From positions 1-64,000 of the forward strand of contig NZ_PCPA01000010.1 of assembly GCF_002979515.1 (NCBI RefSeq): a stretch of 64,000 nt of DNA. The letters run 5' to 3'. The translations under genes were made by a program, and so were the position numbers. Under the pieces are notes generated by a model. The model did not search any database and had not been told where the DNA came from. It saw only the letters and a program-made list of their open reading frames with translations. This stretch comes from Microbacterium sp. MYb54 (lineage in GTDB: Bacteria > Actinomycetota > Actinomycetes > Actinomycetales > Microbacteriaceae). Below, one piece after another: positions 52,307-61,113 of this stretch (position 1 is its first letter; every line of letters begins with the position of its first letter).

Positions 52307-53443
52307 TCATGCGAGCGCCGGGGTGTCCCAGAGGAGAAGCTCGGTGCCGATGCCCTCGGCCACCGCGCGCCGGTAGACGACGGTTCCCCACGCCACGTCT
52401 TCCACCGGCATCCCACCGACGGAGTACAGGAAGATCTCGTCTTCGCTCCTGCGCCCCTCGGCCTCACCGCTCATGATCGCGGGGAGGTTCTCGAGCGTCT
52501 CGTCGCTCACGTCTCCGGAGCGGATCCGGTCGAGCAGGTACATGCCGTGGAGCCCGATGTGCTCGTGAGCGGGGTGGGGCACCTCTTCGCTCCATGCCTC
52601 GTACAGCCCACGGAAGTCCGCGATGTGCCGAGCACCGTGCAGCAGTTCGTCGTCGATCATGATGTCGGCGGGAAGGCTCACGAGGGCCCCGGGCTTGATC
52701 CATCGCTTCTCGATCCGCACGTAGTTCGCAGAGCCGGCCGGTGTCGTGGGGGCGATCGTGACCAGGTCGCTGTCGCGCACGGCCTCCTCGACGCTGTCGA
52801 CCACCGCGACGGACGTGAACTGCGGGTACTCGCGCCGCACCCACTCGACGAAGGAGTCGATGCTCGAACGGCTGCGCCCGGCGACCTTCAGGGTGTCGAG
52901 CTCGGGACGCACGGCGACGAAGGCCTCGAGCGTGGTCCTGTTCATGACGCCGGGAGCGACGATGCCCACGCTCCGCGCCTCCGGGTTCGCGAGGTGTCTG
53001 GCACCGACCCCCGGCACGGCACCCGTGCGATAGGCGCTCAACAGGTTCGCCGACATGTGCGCGAGCGGAGCCCCGGTGTCCTTGTCGCTCAGCGTGAGCA
53101 TCAGGATCGAACGAGGAAGCCCATGCTCGCGGTTGGCCATGTTCGACCCGTACCACTTGCACCCCGCGGTCTGGAAGGTGCCGCCGAGATAGGCCGGCAT
53201 CGCCATCATCCGTCGATGGGGACCGTCGAGCGGCATGCCGTCGTGCGTCGATTCCGCAGGGAAGGTGACCATCGAACCATGGGAGTTCCCGTCGGGGCCG
53301 CCCATCCGGTAGTCACCGGCATCGACCAGACGCAGGGTCTCCTCCATCACATCGACGCACAGACCCATGTCTGTGACGCCCGCCGCGATCATGTCGGGCT
53401 CGGACAGATAGCGGAAGGTCAGTCTGGTGTCCGGGGTGCTCAC
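52307..53443 (-). CDS. Ornithine cyclodeaminase / mu-crystallin-family protein
   Basis: 378 residues. The OCD/mu-crystallin fold is seen in 'GVGARHLANPEARSVGIVAPGVMNRTTLEAF' (positions about 140-175, Rossmann-like but with APG in place of the usual GxG), and 'SDLVTIAPTTPAGSANYVRIEKRWIKPGALVSLPADIMID'. The NAD(P) loop is thus altered. In related actinobacteria this protein is annotated with tyramine oxidase genes ('subunit B'). The overlap ATGA with the permease start of the same operon (53440-53443) makes a role in amine breakdown likely; the chemistry is not clear. Confidence 0.82.
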   Translation of the reverse strand: MSTPDTRLTFRYLSEPDMIAAGVTDMGLCVDVMEETLRLVDAGDYRMGGPDGNSHGSMVTFPAESTHDGMPLDGPHRRMMAMPAYLGGTFQTAGCKWYGSNMANREHGLPRSILMLTLSDKDTGAPLAHMSANLLSAYRTGAVPGVGARHLANPEARSVGIVAPGVMNRTTLEAFVAVRPELDTLKVAGRSRSSIDSFVEWVRREYPQFTSVAVVDSVEEAVRDSDLVTIAPTTPAGSANYVRIEKRWIKPGALVSLPADIMIDDELLHGARHIADFRGLYEAWSEEVPHPAHEHIGLHGMYLLDRIRSGDVSDETLENLPAIMSGEAEGRRSEDEIFLYSVGGMPVEDVAWGTVVYRRAVAEGIGTELLLWDTPALA

Positions 53444-54978
53444 TGGTTTCCTCTCGTCGCGTCGACCACCGGTTCACCCAGGCGGGGGTTCTCCGGCAGC
53501 TCGGTACCGTGCCCGATCTGACGGTAGACCTCGGGCCGAGCCCGCCGCAGCCACAGCGCCCATACGACGGCGAGCGCCGAGGGAACCAGGAGGACGGCGG
53601 GGAGGATGAAGGTCGTCGGGGTGGACTCGGCCTGACCGAGAAGAACGTCCCAGTTCAGCAGGATCAGCACCCATACGATCGCGAGCGCAACGAACGCGAT
53701 GAGCGGAGCGACCAACCTGCTGCCGGTACCCACCCCGCGCCGATCGCGCCGGAAGAAGCCGATCACCGCGACCGAGACCAGCACGAGGAGCAGCACGAGG
53801 CCGAAGGCGCCGAGGTTGGTGAGCCAGGTGAAGAGCGTGATCACCGGATACGGACCGTTCTCGGGGTTCCAGCCCTGCTCGCCGATCGCGAAACCCACGA
53901 TGACGACGACCGCGATCGCGGACTGCAACAGCGAACCGGCCCACGGTGCGCCGCTCTTGGTGCGGACGGTGCCCAGCACCCGAGGCAGCACGCCCTCGCG
54001 TCCGAGCGAGAACGCGTACCGGGCCACGGCGTTGTGGAAGCTCACGAGGGCGGCGAACAGGCTCGTGATGAAGAGGATCGACATCACATCCACCCAGATG
54101 ACTCCGAGCTGTTCGGCGACGAAGTTGAAGAACAGCGGGGGACCGGCCTCTTCGGGCGAGATCCCGGAAGGGTCGGTGATCTTGCTCGGGCCGACCGCGA
54201 GCGCGAGCGCCCAGGAGGAGACGGCGTAGAAGATGCCCGAGACGCAGACCGCCAGGAAAGTCGCCCGCGGGATGGTGCGCTTCGGGTCCTTCGATTCCTC
54301 GCCGTAGAGAGCAGCCGACTCGAAGCCCATGAACGCCGCGATACCGAAGGCCAGGACGGCCCCGACCCCGGGCACGAACAGCGCCGACGGGCTGATCGGC
54401 GTAGCGGTGAACCCCTCAGCAGGATTGCCGAAGGCGACGACGTCGAACACGATCACCGCGACGAACTCGAGCGCGACGAGCACCCCCAGAACCTTCGCCG
54501 AGAGGTCGACCCGATGCACCCCGAGAACGCCGACGAGCACGATCGTCAGCAGCACCCACACCCACCATGGAGTCGCCCAGCCGGTCTTGGACTCGATGAA
54601 CGAGCTGATCTGGAAGCCGAGCATCCCGTAGATGCCGATCTGCATCGCGTTGTACGAGAGGAACGCGAGCACGGAGGCGCCGACACCGGTCGGGCGTCCG
54701 ATGCCCTGCGCGACATAGGCGTAGAACGCTCCCGCGTTGGTGACGAACCTGCTCATGGCCGCGTATCCGATGGCGAAGACGGCGAGCGCGACTGCCAGCA
54801 CGATGTAGCCGAACGGGATGCCGTCGACGTGCGTGACCGCATAGGCGCTGGTCACTCCGCCGGCGAGCACCGTCAGGGGTGCGGAGGCCGCAATGATCAT
54901 GAATGCGACCGCGAAGACGCCGAGACGCCGATGCTCGGCCGTTCTCGTCGTCGACGTTGTGGGTGTGGACGTCGCCAT
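53440..54978 (-). CDS. APC-superfamily amine/amino acid permease
   Basis: 512 residues from ATG 54978 (GGAG eight bases upstream); longer frames exist but have no site. Twelve transmembrane helices with the APC start motif 'ASAPLTVLAGGVTSAYAV' in helix 1 and a Gly-rich helix 6 region (GFESAALYGEESKDPKRTIPRA), matching the consensus for APC transporters. It should import the amine or amino acid used by the downstream enzymes. It starts the operon opposite the AraC-type regulator gene. Confidence 0.92.
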   Translation of the reverse strand: MATSTPTTSTTRTAEHRRLGVFAVAFMIIAASAPLTVLAGGVTSAYAVTHVDGIPFGYIVLAVALAVFAIGYAAMSRFVTNAGAFYAYVAQGIGRPTGVGASVLAFLSYNAMQIGIYGMLGFQISSFIESKTGWATPWWVWVLLTIVLVGVLGVHRVDLSAKVLGVLVALEFVAVIVFDVVAFGNPAEGFTATPISPSALFVPGVGAVLAFGIAAFMGFESAALYGEESKDPKRTIPRATFLAVCVSGIFYAVSSWALALAVGPSKITDPSGISPEEAGPPLFFNFVAEQLGVIWVDVMSILFITSLFAALVSFHNAVARYAFSLGREGVLPRVLGTVRTKSGAPWAGSLLQSAIAVVVIVGFAIGEQGWNPENGPYPVITLFTWLTNLGAFGLVLLLVLVSVAVIGFFRRDRRGVGTGSRLVAPLIAFVALAIVWVLILLNWDVLLGQAESTPTTFILPAVLLVPSALAVVWALWLRRARPEVYRQIGHGTELPENPRLGEPVVDATRGNQ

Positions 54979-55083
54979 GGCGCAGCTCCTTCGATGCTCG
55001 GGTATGTCCTCATACTCGCCAGGGCCACGCGTCGTCGATTGACGGCGAGGGCAGAACACTTGTCTACGCGGGCACAGGGGGCT

Positions 55084-55102
55084 GATGCTAAAATGCAGCA
55101 TC
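55084..55102. promoter_or_regulatory. Dyad in the divergent amine operon / AraC promoter region
   Basis: GATGCT-N7-AGCATC (6-bp perfect arms) 33 bases before the regulator start and about 105 bases before the permease start. A possible operator for the AraC-type regulator; AraC sites are usually direct repeats, so the assignment is weak. Confidence 0.35.
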
Positions 55103-55134
55103 GTATATGATCGGCCACAGTGGGGTGAGCCTTG

Positions 55135-56046
55135 ATGCAGAGTCTGTCGTTCCTCGATTACCGCCATGCGGTCTCTCGTGCCGTCGTCGCGCTCGACGTG
55201 ACGGCACCGGAGCAGGATCGCTTCCGTGGCGCGATCGATGCCACCGCGGCCGGCGACATCCACGTCTTCGCGATCGACGCCGACGGACACGGCGTGCACC
55301 GCACCCCTTCGCTCATCTCCCGTGCACCGCAGCAGTACTTCAAGTTCTCGCGGATCGAACGTGGAAGCGGACTCATCGTGCAGGACGGTCGTGAGACCGC
55401 GCTCGGCAGCGGCGACATGGCGCTCTACGACACCGACCGCCCGTACTCGCTGCTGTTCGACGACTCCGTGCAGATGTCGGTCGTGATGTTCCCCAAGGTG
55501 CTGCTCGACATCCCGTCAGAGGACACCAGCCGCATCACCGCCACCCGACTCAACGCGGGCGGGGCTCTGGGGGCGATGGTGGGTCCGTATCTGGGTTCGC
55601 TCGCCGAGGGGGCGCACAACCTCGACAGCCGCATCGCCCGACGCATGCTGCGGACAGCGGTCGACATGCTCAGCACGGTGCTGGAGGCCAACCTCGCCGC
55701 GACCGACGGCCCGGTGAGCGCGCACTCCGCGACGCTGACGCACATCCTCACCTACATCGACGTGCACCTCTCGGACAGCGAGCTCTCGCCGTCGCAGATC
55801 GCCGCAGCGCACTACATCTCGGTGCGGCACCTGCACGCGATGTTCAGTGAACAGGGATCCACCGTCTCCACGGTGATCCGCCGGCGTCGCCTGCAGCGCT
55901 GCTACGACGCGCTCACCGATCCCTATCAGGCGCACCGCTCCATCGCCGAGATCGCGATCGCCGCAGGTTTCGTCGACCCCGCGCACTTCAGCCGGGTGTT
56001 CCGTGCGCACTACGGGGTGCCTCCCCGCGCGGTGCGCGCGAGCTGA
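55135..56046 (+). CDS. AraC-family regulator of the amine operon (FeaR-like)
   Basis: 303 residues from ATG 55135 (GGGGTGAG upstream). The N-terminal ~170 residues resemble the AraC-binding-like domain of FeaR/NphR-type activators ('APQQYFKFSRIERGSGLIVQ' and 'GDMALYDTDRPYSL'). The C-terminal 100 residues carry two helix-turn-helix motifs (LSPSQIAAAHYISVRHLHAMF and SIAEIAIAAGFVDPAHFSRVF with the conserved PxxFSRxFRxxxG). FeaR activates 2-phenylethylamine/tyramine breakdown, which fits the divergent operon. Confidence 0.88.
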   Translation: MQSLSFLDYRHAVSRAVVALDVTAPEQDRFRGAIDATAAGDIHVFAIDADGHGVHRTPSLISRAPQQYFKFSRIERGSGLIVQDGRETALGSGDMALYDTDRPYSLLFDDSVQMSVVMFPKVLLDIPSEDTSRITATRLNAGGALGAMVGPYLGSLAEGAHNLDSRIARRMLRTAVDMLSTVLEANLAATDGPVSAHSATLTHILTYIDVHLSDSELSPSQIAAAHYISVRHLHAMFSEQGSTVSTVIRRRRLQRCYDALTDPYQAHRSIAEIAIAAGFVDPAHFSRVFRAHYGVPPRAVRAS

Positions 56047-56108
56047 ACAGCCGCCACGTCTGCAGAACCCTGGTGCCCTGCAGACGCCCGCGCAGTAGCG
56101 TTGAGCCT

Positions 56109-57233
56109 GTGAGCACACTGCCCTTCCCCGCCTCCGTGTACGCCGCCCGCCTCGACCGCGCCGCAACCCTCGCCGCCGAGGCCGGACTCGAAGCCATCAT
56201 CGTGGGACCGGGCCCCGACCTGCAGTACCTGGTCGGCGTCGAAGGCGACACGATCGAGCGACTCACTGCCCTGGTGATCAGCACCGACGGCACCGCCACG
56301 GTCATCGTGCCGCGGATGGAGCTCGCGAAGGTTCGCACCACCGCGGTCGGTGAACTCGGACTCGCTGTCGCCGATTGGGTCGACGGCGAAGACCCGTACG
56401 CACTGGTCACCGTAGCCGTGGGCACCGCATCACGCGTCGGCGTCTCCGATGCGCTTCCCGCTCTGCACGTCATCCCGATCGGCGAACGACTGGGTGTGCG
56501 CCTCGAGCTCGCGACTCCCGTGCTGCGCGAAGGACGGATGATCAAGGATGCCGAGGAGATCACCGAACTGCGCCGAGCGGGTGATGCCATCGATGCTGTG
56601 CACCGCCGCGTGCACGAGTGGCTTCGGGCCGGACGCACCGAGCGCGAGGTCGCAGCCGACATCGCCGACGCCATCGTCACCGAAGGACACCGCACCGTAG
56701 AGTTCGTCATCGTCGGCTCCGGTCCGAACGGTGCAGACCCGCATCACGAGGTGTCGGACCGCGTGATCGAAGAGGGCGATGTCGTCGTGGTCGACATCGG
56801 CGGTGCGGTGCCGAGCGGTTACAACTCCGACAGCACCAGGACCTACGTCGTCGGCACCCCCGACCCCGCAGCGGCTGAACGGATCGCGGTGCTCGTGCGA
56901 GCGCAGCAAGCGGCCGTCGATGCCGTACGTCCGGGTGTCACCGCGGCCGAGGTGGATGCGGCGGCCCGAACCGTGCTCGCCGACGCCGGCCTCGGCGAGG
57001 CGTTCCTGCACCGCACGGGTCACGGCATCGGCGTCTCGGTGCACGAGGAGCCCTACATCGCGCCGGGCAACGACTTGGTGCTGCGTGAGAGCATGGCGTT
57101 CAGCATCGAGCCGGGCATCTACTTCGCAGGCTCGTGGGGTGCTCGCATCGAGGACATCGTGATCGTCACGGCCGACGGCGGAGAACGGTTGAACGTCGCG
57201 CCGCACGAGCTGACTTCGGTCGGCGGCCGCTGA
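56109..57233 (+). CDS. M24-family Xaa-Pro peptidase
   Basis: 374 residues from GTG 56109. The N-terminal creatinase-like domain (1-140) is followed by the metallopeptidase 'pita-bread' domain with the five metal ligands: D (VVVDIGGA), D (NSDSTRTY), H (TGHGIG), E (SIEPGIY) and E (RIEDIVIV). It removes N-terminal residues before proline or similar. Cytosolic. 62 bases follow the AraC gene, so weak co-transcription is possible, but it seems a housekeeping gene. Confidence 0.93.
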   Translation: MSTLPFPASVYAARLDRAATLAAEAGLEAIIVGPGPDLQYLVGVEGDTIERLTALVISTDGTATVIVPRMELAKVRTTAVGELGLAVADWVDGEDPYALVTVAVGTASRVGVSDALPALHVIPIGERLGVRLELATPVLREGRMIKDAEEITELRRAGDAIDAVHRRVHEWLRAGRTEREVAADIADAIVTEGHRTVEFVIVGSGPNGADPHHEVSDRVIEEGDVVVVDIGGAVPSGYNSDSTRTYVVGTPDPAAAERIAVLVRAQQAAVDAVRPGVTAAEVDAAARTVLADAGLGEAFLHRTGHGIGVSVHEEPYIAPGNDLVLRESMAFSIEPGIYFAGSWGARIEDIVIVTADGGERLNVAPHELTSVGGR

Positions 57234-57268
57234 CCGGACTCGACCAACCGCCGCGATAGCATCGGCCC

Positions 57269-57643
57269 ATGCGCCGCCCCCGCAAGGTCTCCTCAGCCAA
57301 CGCGTCGCCGGCTACTCGTGCGCGCTACGCCAAGCGGCGTCAGAATCGGCTCGCCCGTGTCGACAACGACCTCACCGACGAGCAGTGGTACGACCTCATG
57401 GAGGCCTGGGGCGGCTGCGCTTACTGCGGCGGAGACGGCGCCGCTCTGCAGCGGGACTGCATCCAGCCCGTGTCGCGAGGGGGACGCTACACGCTCGAGA
57501 ACGTGGTCCCGGCCTGCGCCTCCTGCAACGCGAGCAAGCACAACGACGAGGTCACCGGCTGGCTGCGCCGCAAGAAGCTCGACGAGCGCACGTTCCTTGT
57601 CCGGCACGCCACGATCCTGCGGTCGCTGCGGCCGGCGGAATAG
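57269..57643 (+). CDS. HNH endonuclease-like protein
   Basis: 124 residues with a basic N-terminus (about 9 Arg/Lys in the first 30 residues). The HNH zinc site has CAYC (50-53) and CASCNASK (87-94), with 'DCIQPVSRGGRYTLENV' in between: the first His of the HNH motif is replaced by Cys-Ile-Gln ('DCIQP' where 'DHVxP' is usual) while Asn of 'LENVVPACASCN' is kept. This substitution might weaken or alter catalysis. A role in DNA processing is possible; not a clear restriction enzyme. Confidence 0.75.
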   Translation: MRRPRKVSSANASPATRARYAKRRQNRLARVDNDLTDEQWYDLMEAWGGCAYCGGDGAALQRDCIQPVSRGGRYTLENVVPACASCNASKHNDEVTGWLRRKKLDERTFLVRHATILRSLRPAE

Positions 57644-57727
57644 TCCTCGACACACGCTTCGGCGACCCGGACTTGCGGCATCCATGGAGCGATCGCGTGT
57701 GACGAGAACTCCGCCGGACGGAAGATC

Positions 57728-58981
57728 TCAGCTCTCGCGGGCACTCAGCTTCTGCGTGATCATGGCCCTGGCATACTGGCTCGCCGCGATGTAGTGCCCG
57801 ACGATTCCGAGCATGAAGACCAGGAACGAGATCCCGACGATCGGGACGTCGCTCTCCAGACCTGCTTCGAACAGCGCACTGCCGAAGAGCACGCCCAGGA
57901 GCCCGACGAAGATCAGTGCTGTGCGGACCTTCCCGATCATGGTCACCGGAACTGCGGGGTCGCCTCGGAAGAAGAGCAGCGCACCCAGCCCGAGCAGCAC
58001 GTCGGGGATGAGCAGCAGCACCAGGGTCTCCCACGGGATGAGATGACCGAGGGCGAAGGCCACGGCCGTCACGACCACCGTGATCCTGTCGGCCACCGGA
58101 TCGAGCCAGGTTCCGAGCGCGGAGACGCTGTTCGTCCGTCGGGCGAGCCACCCATCGAGCCAGTCGGTGAAGAACACGATGCCGATCACGATGAGCGCAG
58201 CCCACAGCAGCCGCGCGGTGATCAACCAGAGGAACACCGGCAGCAGGAGCAGACGTACTCCGGAGATGAGGTTGGGCCACGTGCGCCACTCGTCTTCACG
58301 GAACAGCCGATCGACGACGGAGCGACGCACCGACGCAGGCTCGACACTCGGCTCGGAAGCACGGCTGATGGTTCGCCTGCGGACGAACCGAACGACGAAG
58401 AAGACGATGACGCCACCGAGCACGACGAACAGCAGAACGTTGCTGATCGGACCGAGGGCCTTGGTGACCGCCTCGAGCGACGACCTCAGCAGGAACCCGA
58501 CGCTCACGTAGATCGCGGCCCACGTCGCTGCGCCAGCGAGCGACGCGAGGAGGAACGACGTGTACCTGACCCTGGCGACTCCCGCTGCTGCGGGTGTGAG
58601 CGTGCGAATGACCGGGACCAGGCGCGTCAGGAAGACGGCGAGAGCTCCACGCCGTTGGAGGATGTCGACGGCTCGGTCCCATCTGTCGACGCCGAGGCGG
58701 CGGACCAGCTTCAGATCGCGCATCCGCACACCGAAGTGTCGGCCGAGAAGATACCCGACGTGATCCCCGGCGCTACCCGCGATCACGACGACGAAGAACA
58801 TGACGACGACCGCCCAGATGTCGGACAGCGCGGCCGTGAGGAAGACCACGATCGTCTCACCCGGCAGGAAGAATCCGAGCCCCAGCCCGTTCTCGAGGAA
58901 GGCGAACAACCCGCCGAGCGCCCAGACCAAGGGGTCGGGGAGCGCCGTAGCGGCAGTTCTCACCCATTCGAGAATATCCAT
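57728..58981 (-). CDS. DedA / CDP-alcohol phosphatidyltransferase fusion
   Basis: 417 residues. The first ~205 residues are a DedA/SNARE-associated domain (FFLPGETIVVFLTAALS, 'AGSAGDHVGYLLGRHFG', 'VFLTRLVPVIRTLTPAAAGVARV'), a membrane family linked to undecaprenyl phosphate recycling. A linker of about 35 residues leads to a CDP-alcohol phosphatidyltransferase domain with the signature D-x2-DG-x2-AR-x8-G-x3-D-x3-D in DWLDGWLARRTNSVSALGTW followed by LDPVADR (about 272-298). The enzyme half makes a phospholipid head group (phosphatidylglycerol phosphate or cardiolipin type). A fusion of lipid flipping or recycling and lipid synthesis. Confidence 0.88.
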   Translation of the reverse strand: MDILEWVRTAATALPDPLVWALGGLFAFLENGLGLGFFLPGETIVVFLTAALSDIWAVVVMFFVVVIAGSAGDHVGYLLGRHFGVRMRDLKLVRRLGVDRWDRAVDILQRRGALAVFLTRLVPVIRTLTPAAAGVARVRYTSFLLASLAGAATWAAIYVSVGFLLRSSLEAVTKALGPISNVLLFVVLGGVIVFFVVRFVRRRTISRASEPSVEPASVRRSVVDRLFREDEWRTWPNLISGVRLLLLPVFLWLITARLLWAALIVIGIVFFTDWLDGWLARRTNSVSALGTWLDPVADRITVVVTAVAFALGHLIPWETLVLLLIPDVLLGLGALLFFRGDPAVPVTMIGKVRTALIFVGLLGVLFGSALFEAGLESDVPIVGISFLVFMLGIVGHYIAASQYARAMITQKLSARES

Positions 58982-59200
58982 CTGTCTCCTCTGTTCGTAC
59001 TGGCGGCTGTCGTGTCCGCATCGAACGCGGATTCAACATTGATCGGTGCAGTACCAGTCAAAGCGGGAGGCCTTACACACGTAACACACTACGAGTAAAG
59101 AATCTCGTCGCGCGTCGTCCCGCAGGACGATTCAAGTCCGCCCGCGGGACGAGATCGTCGCGTGCGCGGAGGAGAGGACGAGAGAGCCGTCGGACAAAGA

Positions 59201-59230
59201 AGAAGCCCCCGGCAGGTGCCGGGGGCTTCT
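59201..59230 (-). terminator. Terminator after tRNA-Ala
   Basis: Perfect 14-bp stem AGAAGCCCCCGGCA (59201-59214), GG loop, TGCCGGGGGCTTCT (59217-59230). On the minus strand a T-rich tail (TCTTTGTCC) follows. It ends the tRNA transcript. Confidence 0.85.
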
Positions 59231-59238
59231 CGATCCTG

Positions 59239-59311
59239 TGGAGCCTAGGAGATTCGAACTCCTGACATCCTGCTTGCAAAGCAGGCGCTCTACCAACTGA
59301 GCTAAGGCCCC
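59239..59311 (-). tRNA. tRNA-Ala (TGC)
   Basis: 73 bases: acceptor GGGGCCT...GGCTCC, D-arm GCTCAGTTGGTAGAGC, anticodon stem-loop CCTGCTTTGCAAGCAGG (TGC), T-arm AGGAGTTCGAATCTCCT. CCA not encoded. Confidence 0.96.
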
Positions 59312-59338
59312 GTAAGGGGATTTTCTTGAGTTAAGGAG

Positions 59339-59412
59339 TGGGGCTACCAGGACTTGAACCTGGGACCTCTTCATTATCAGTGAAGCGCTCTAACCGCCTG
59401 AGCTATAGCCCC
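59339..59412 (-). tRNA. tRNA-Ile (GAT)
   Basis: 74 bases: acceptor GGGGCTA...TAGCCCC, D-arm GCTCAGGCGGTTAGAGC, anticodon stem-loop CTTCACTGATAATGAAG (GAT), T-arm CCAGGTTCAAGTCCTGG. Transcribed before tRNA-Ala, 27 bases apart, forming a two-tRNA unit as typical near gyrA in actinobacteria. Confidence 0.96.
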
Positions 59413-59455
59413 GTCAACCTCCAAGACTTTACCGGAGAATCACGGAAAATCCGAA

Positions 59456-59491
59456 TCGAGGGGGAGCACCCGGGAGTGTCATCCCCCTCGA
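59456..59491 (-). terminator. Terminator of the DUF4097-type gene
   Basis: TCGAGGGGG (59456-59464) pairs with CCCCCTCGA (59483-59491), 9 bp. On the minus strand a TTCGGATTTTCC tail follows. It stands directly after the stop at 59498. Confidence 0.7.
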
Positions 59492-59497
59492 CCGTGT

Positions 59498-60427
59498 TCA
59501 GCGCCCTGGTCGGATCGTCGCAGTGCCTGCGGAGAGCGAGACGTCGATCGTCCGCCGCGCACTCGAGGCCTCGTCGACCTTCGAGTTGAGGGTGCCCGCA
59601 CTGATGTCCTGCGTGACGGCGTATTCGACGTCGGGCACGGTCAGATCCAGCGAGCCCGCGCTCACATCGATCGTGGTCTGAGACGGCGGCGCACCCGTCA
59701 GCTCGACCGTGAGATTACCCGCGGACACACCCAGATCGGCGGCGGTGACGCCATCGAGGATGATGTCGGCACGACCGGCACTCATCTCCACATCGAGCTC
59801 CGTCGCCGATCCGGTGATGTCGAGTGCACCGGCGCTCACGGTGACGTCGAGCACCCCGAAGTCTCCGTCGACGTCGAGGCTGCCGGCATCGAGCGTCAGG
59901 TCGGCATCGAACTCTGTGCCACGGAGACTCTCCGGCAGCGTGAGCACGGCGATCTGCTCGTCTCCGAACCAACTGCCGAACCACCAGCCGAATACGCTGT
60001 CCGGGCTCCGGACGATGAGTTCGTCGCCGTCGCGCTCGAACGTCCACGCCGTGCCGCGACCGTTGGTGATCGCAAGCTCCGCCTCGTCGACATCGCCGAA
60101 CTCGACGCGCATGCTGCTGGCGTCCGCATCCAGGTCGATGCCATCGATGCCCTCGACGTCCACGGTCTGCACGGAGTCAGGTCGACTCGACGAGATGACG
60201 GTCCCTGCTGCGGCGGCGACGGCGGTGCCGCCGGTGCCCAGGAGGGCGATCCCGCCCACCACCGCTGTCACGACCATGACAGCCGTGGCTCCGGAAGAGC
60301 GACCACCGGAGGGACCGGGCGGAGGAGGGGTCGGCGCCCCCTGCGGAGCGGGCATCTGCGGGGCTGAAGCAGGCGGTGGCGTGAGCGGGGTGTGCTCACC
60401 CGGGACGCCGCTGTTGTCGGTGGTCAT
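59498..60427 (-). CDS. Membrane protein with DUF4097-like beta-solenoid domain
   Basis: 309 residues. A Pro-rich cytoplasmic start (about 1-45), one transmembrane helix (about 49-78) and then an exported beta-solenoid of repeated short strands each with S-A-G/ D-A-G turns ('TLDAGSLDVDG', 'TVSAGALDITG', 'EMSAGRADIILD', 'GVSAGNLTVELTG', 'DVSAGSLDLTVP', 'SLSAGTATIRPG'), the DUF4097 pattern. It overlaps the response-regulator stop as ATGA, so the two-component system and this protein are co-translated. An envelope-stress role is inferred. Confidence 0.85.
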   Translation of the reverse strand: MTTDNSGVPGEHTPLTPPPASAPQMPAPQGAPTPPPPGPSGGRSSGATAVMVVTAVVGGIALLGTGGTAVAAAAGTVISSSRPDSVQTVDVEGIDGIDLDADASSMRVEFGDVDEAELAITNGRGTAWTFERDGDELIVRSPDSVFGWWFGSWFGDEQIAVLTLPESLRGTEFDADLTLDAGSLDVDGDFGVLDVTVSAGALDITGSATELDVEMSAGRADIILDGVTAADLGVSAGNLTVELTGAPPSQTTIDVSAGSLDLTVPDVEYAVTQDISAGTLNSKVDEASSARRTIDVSLSAGTATIRPGR

Positions 60428-61113
60428 CGTGCCACTCCTGTCTGGCCGGTCGGCGGCGTCGGGCCACCGGTGTTCTCGATGTGGGCGAGGGCTGCGAGCA
60501 CACGTCGGTTTCCCGACTCGTCCTGCTCGAAACCCAGCTTCTGGAAGATGGCGGTGATGTGCTTCTCGACGCTCGCCTCCGAGAGGAACAGCAGCCCGGC
60601 GATCGCCTGGTTCGACTTCCCCTCGGCGATCAGGGCGAGAACCGTACGCTCCCGCTCGGTGAGCCGCAGCATCCGGTCATCCCGATTCCGCCGCGAGAGC
60701 AACTGCGCGACGACCTCGGGGTCGAGCACCGTCGCACCCTCCGAGATCCGCTGCACCGAGACGAGGAACTCCGCGACATCCGCGACCCTGTCCTTGAGCA
60801 GGTATCCGAGCGGACCACCCTGCGCCGCGATCAGATCCGACGCATATCGTTCTTCGACGTACTGCGAGAGCACGAGGATCGCGAGCGACGGATGCGTCGA
60901 ACGCAGCCCGAGCGCGGCGCGGATGCCCTCATCGGTGAACGTTGGGGGGAGACGCACATCCAGGATGCACAGGTCGGGTGCCGTGGTGGCGACGGCCTGG
61001 TCGAGGCCTTCGATGTCGGGGAGAGCGGCGACCACATCGTGGCCCGCGTCTTCGAGCAGACGCACCAGGCCCTCGCGCAGGAGGACCGAGTCCTCGCAGA
61101 TCAGGATGCGCAC
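60424..61113 (-). CDS. LuxR/NarL-type response regulator
   Basis: 229 residues from GTG 61113. Receiver domain with E-D at 7-8, phospho-acceptor D in CILDVRLPP and K in YLLKDR; LuxR helix-turn-helix 'LTERERTVLALIAEGKSNQA' continuing to 'SEASVEKHITAIFQKLGF'. Pairs with the kinase gene whose end it overlaps by 13 bases. It is a clear paralogue of the regulator at 31892-32548 of the lanthipeptide cluster. Confidence 0.92.
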   Translation of the reverse strand: MRILICEDSVLLREGLVRLLEDAGHDVVAALPDIEGLDQAVATTAPDLCILDVRLPPTFTDEGIRAALGLRSTHPSLAILVLSQYVEERYASDLIAAQGGPLGYLLKDRVADVAEFLVSVQRISEGATVLDPEVVAQLLSRRNRDDRMLRLTERERTVLALIAEGKSNQAIAGLLFLSEASVEKHITAIFQKLGFEQDESGNRRVLAALAHIENTGGPTPPTGQTGVAR

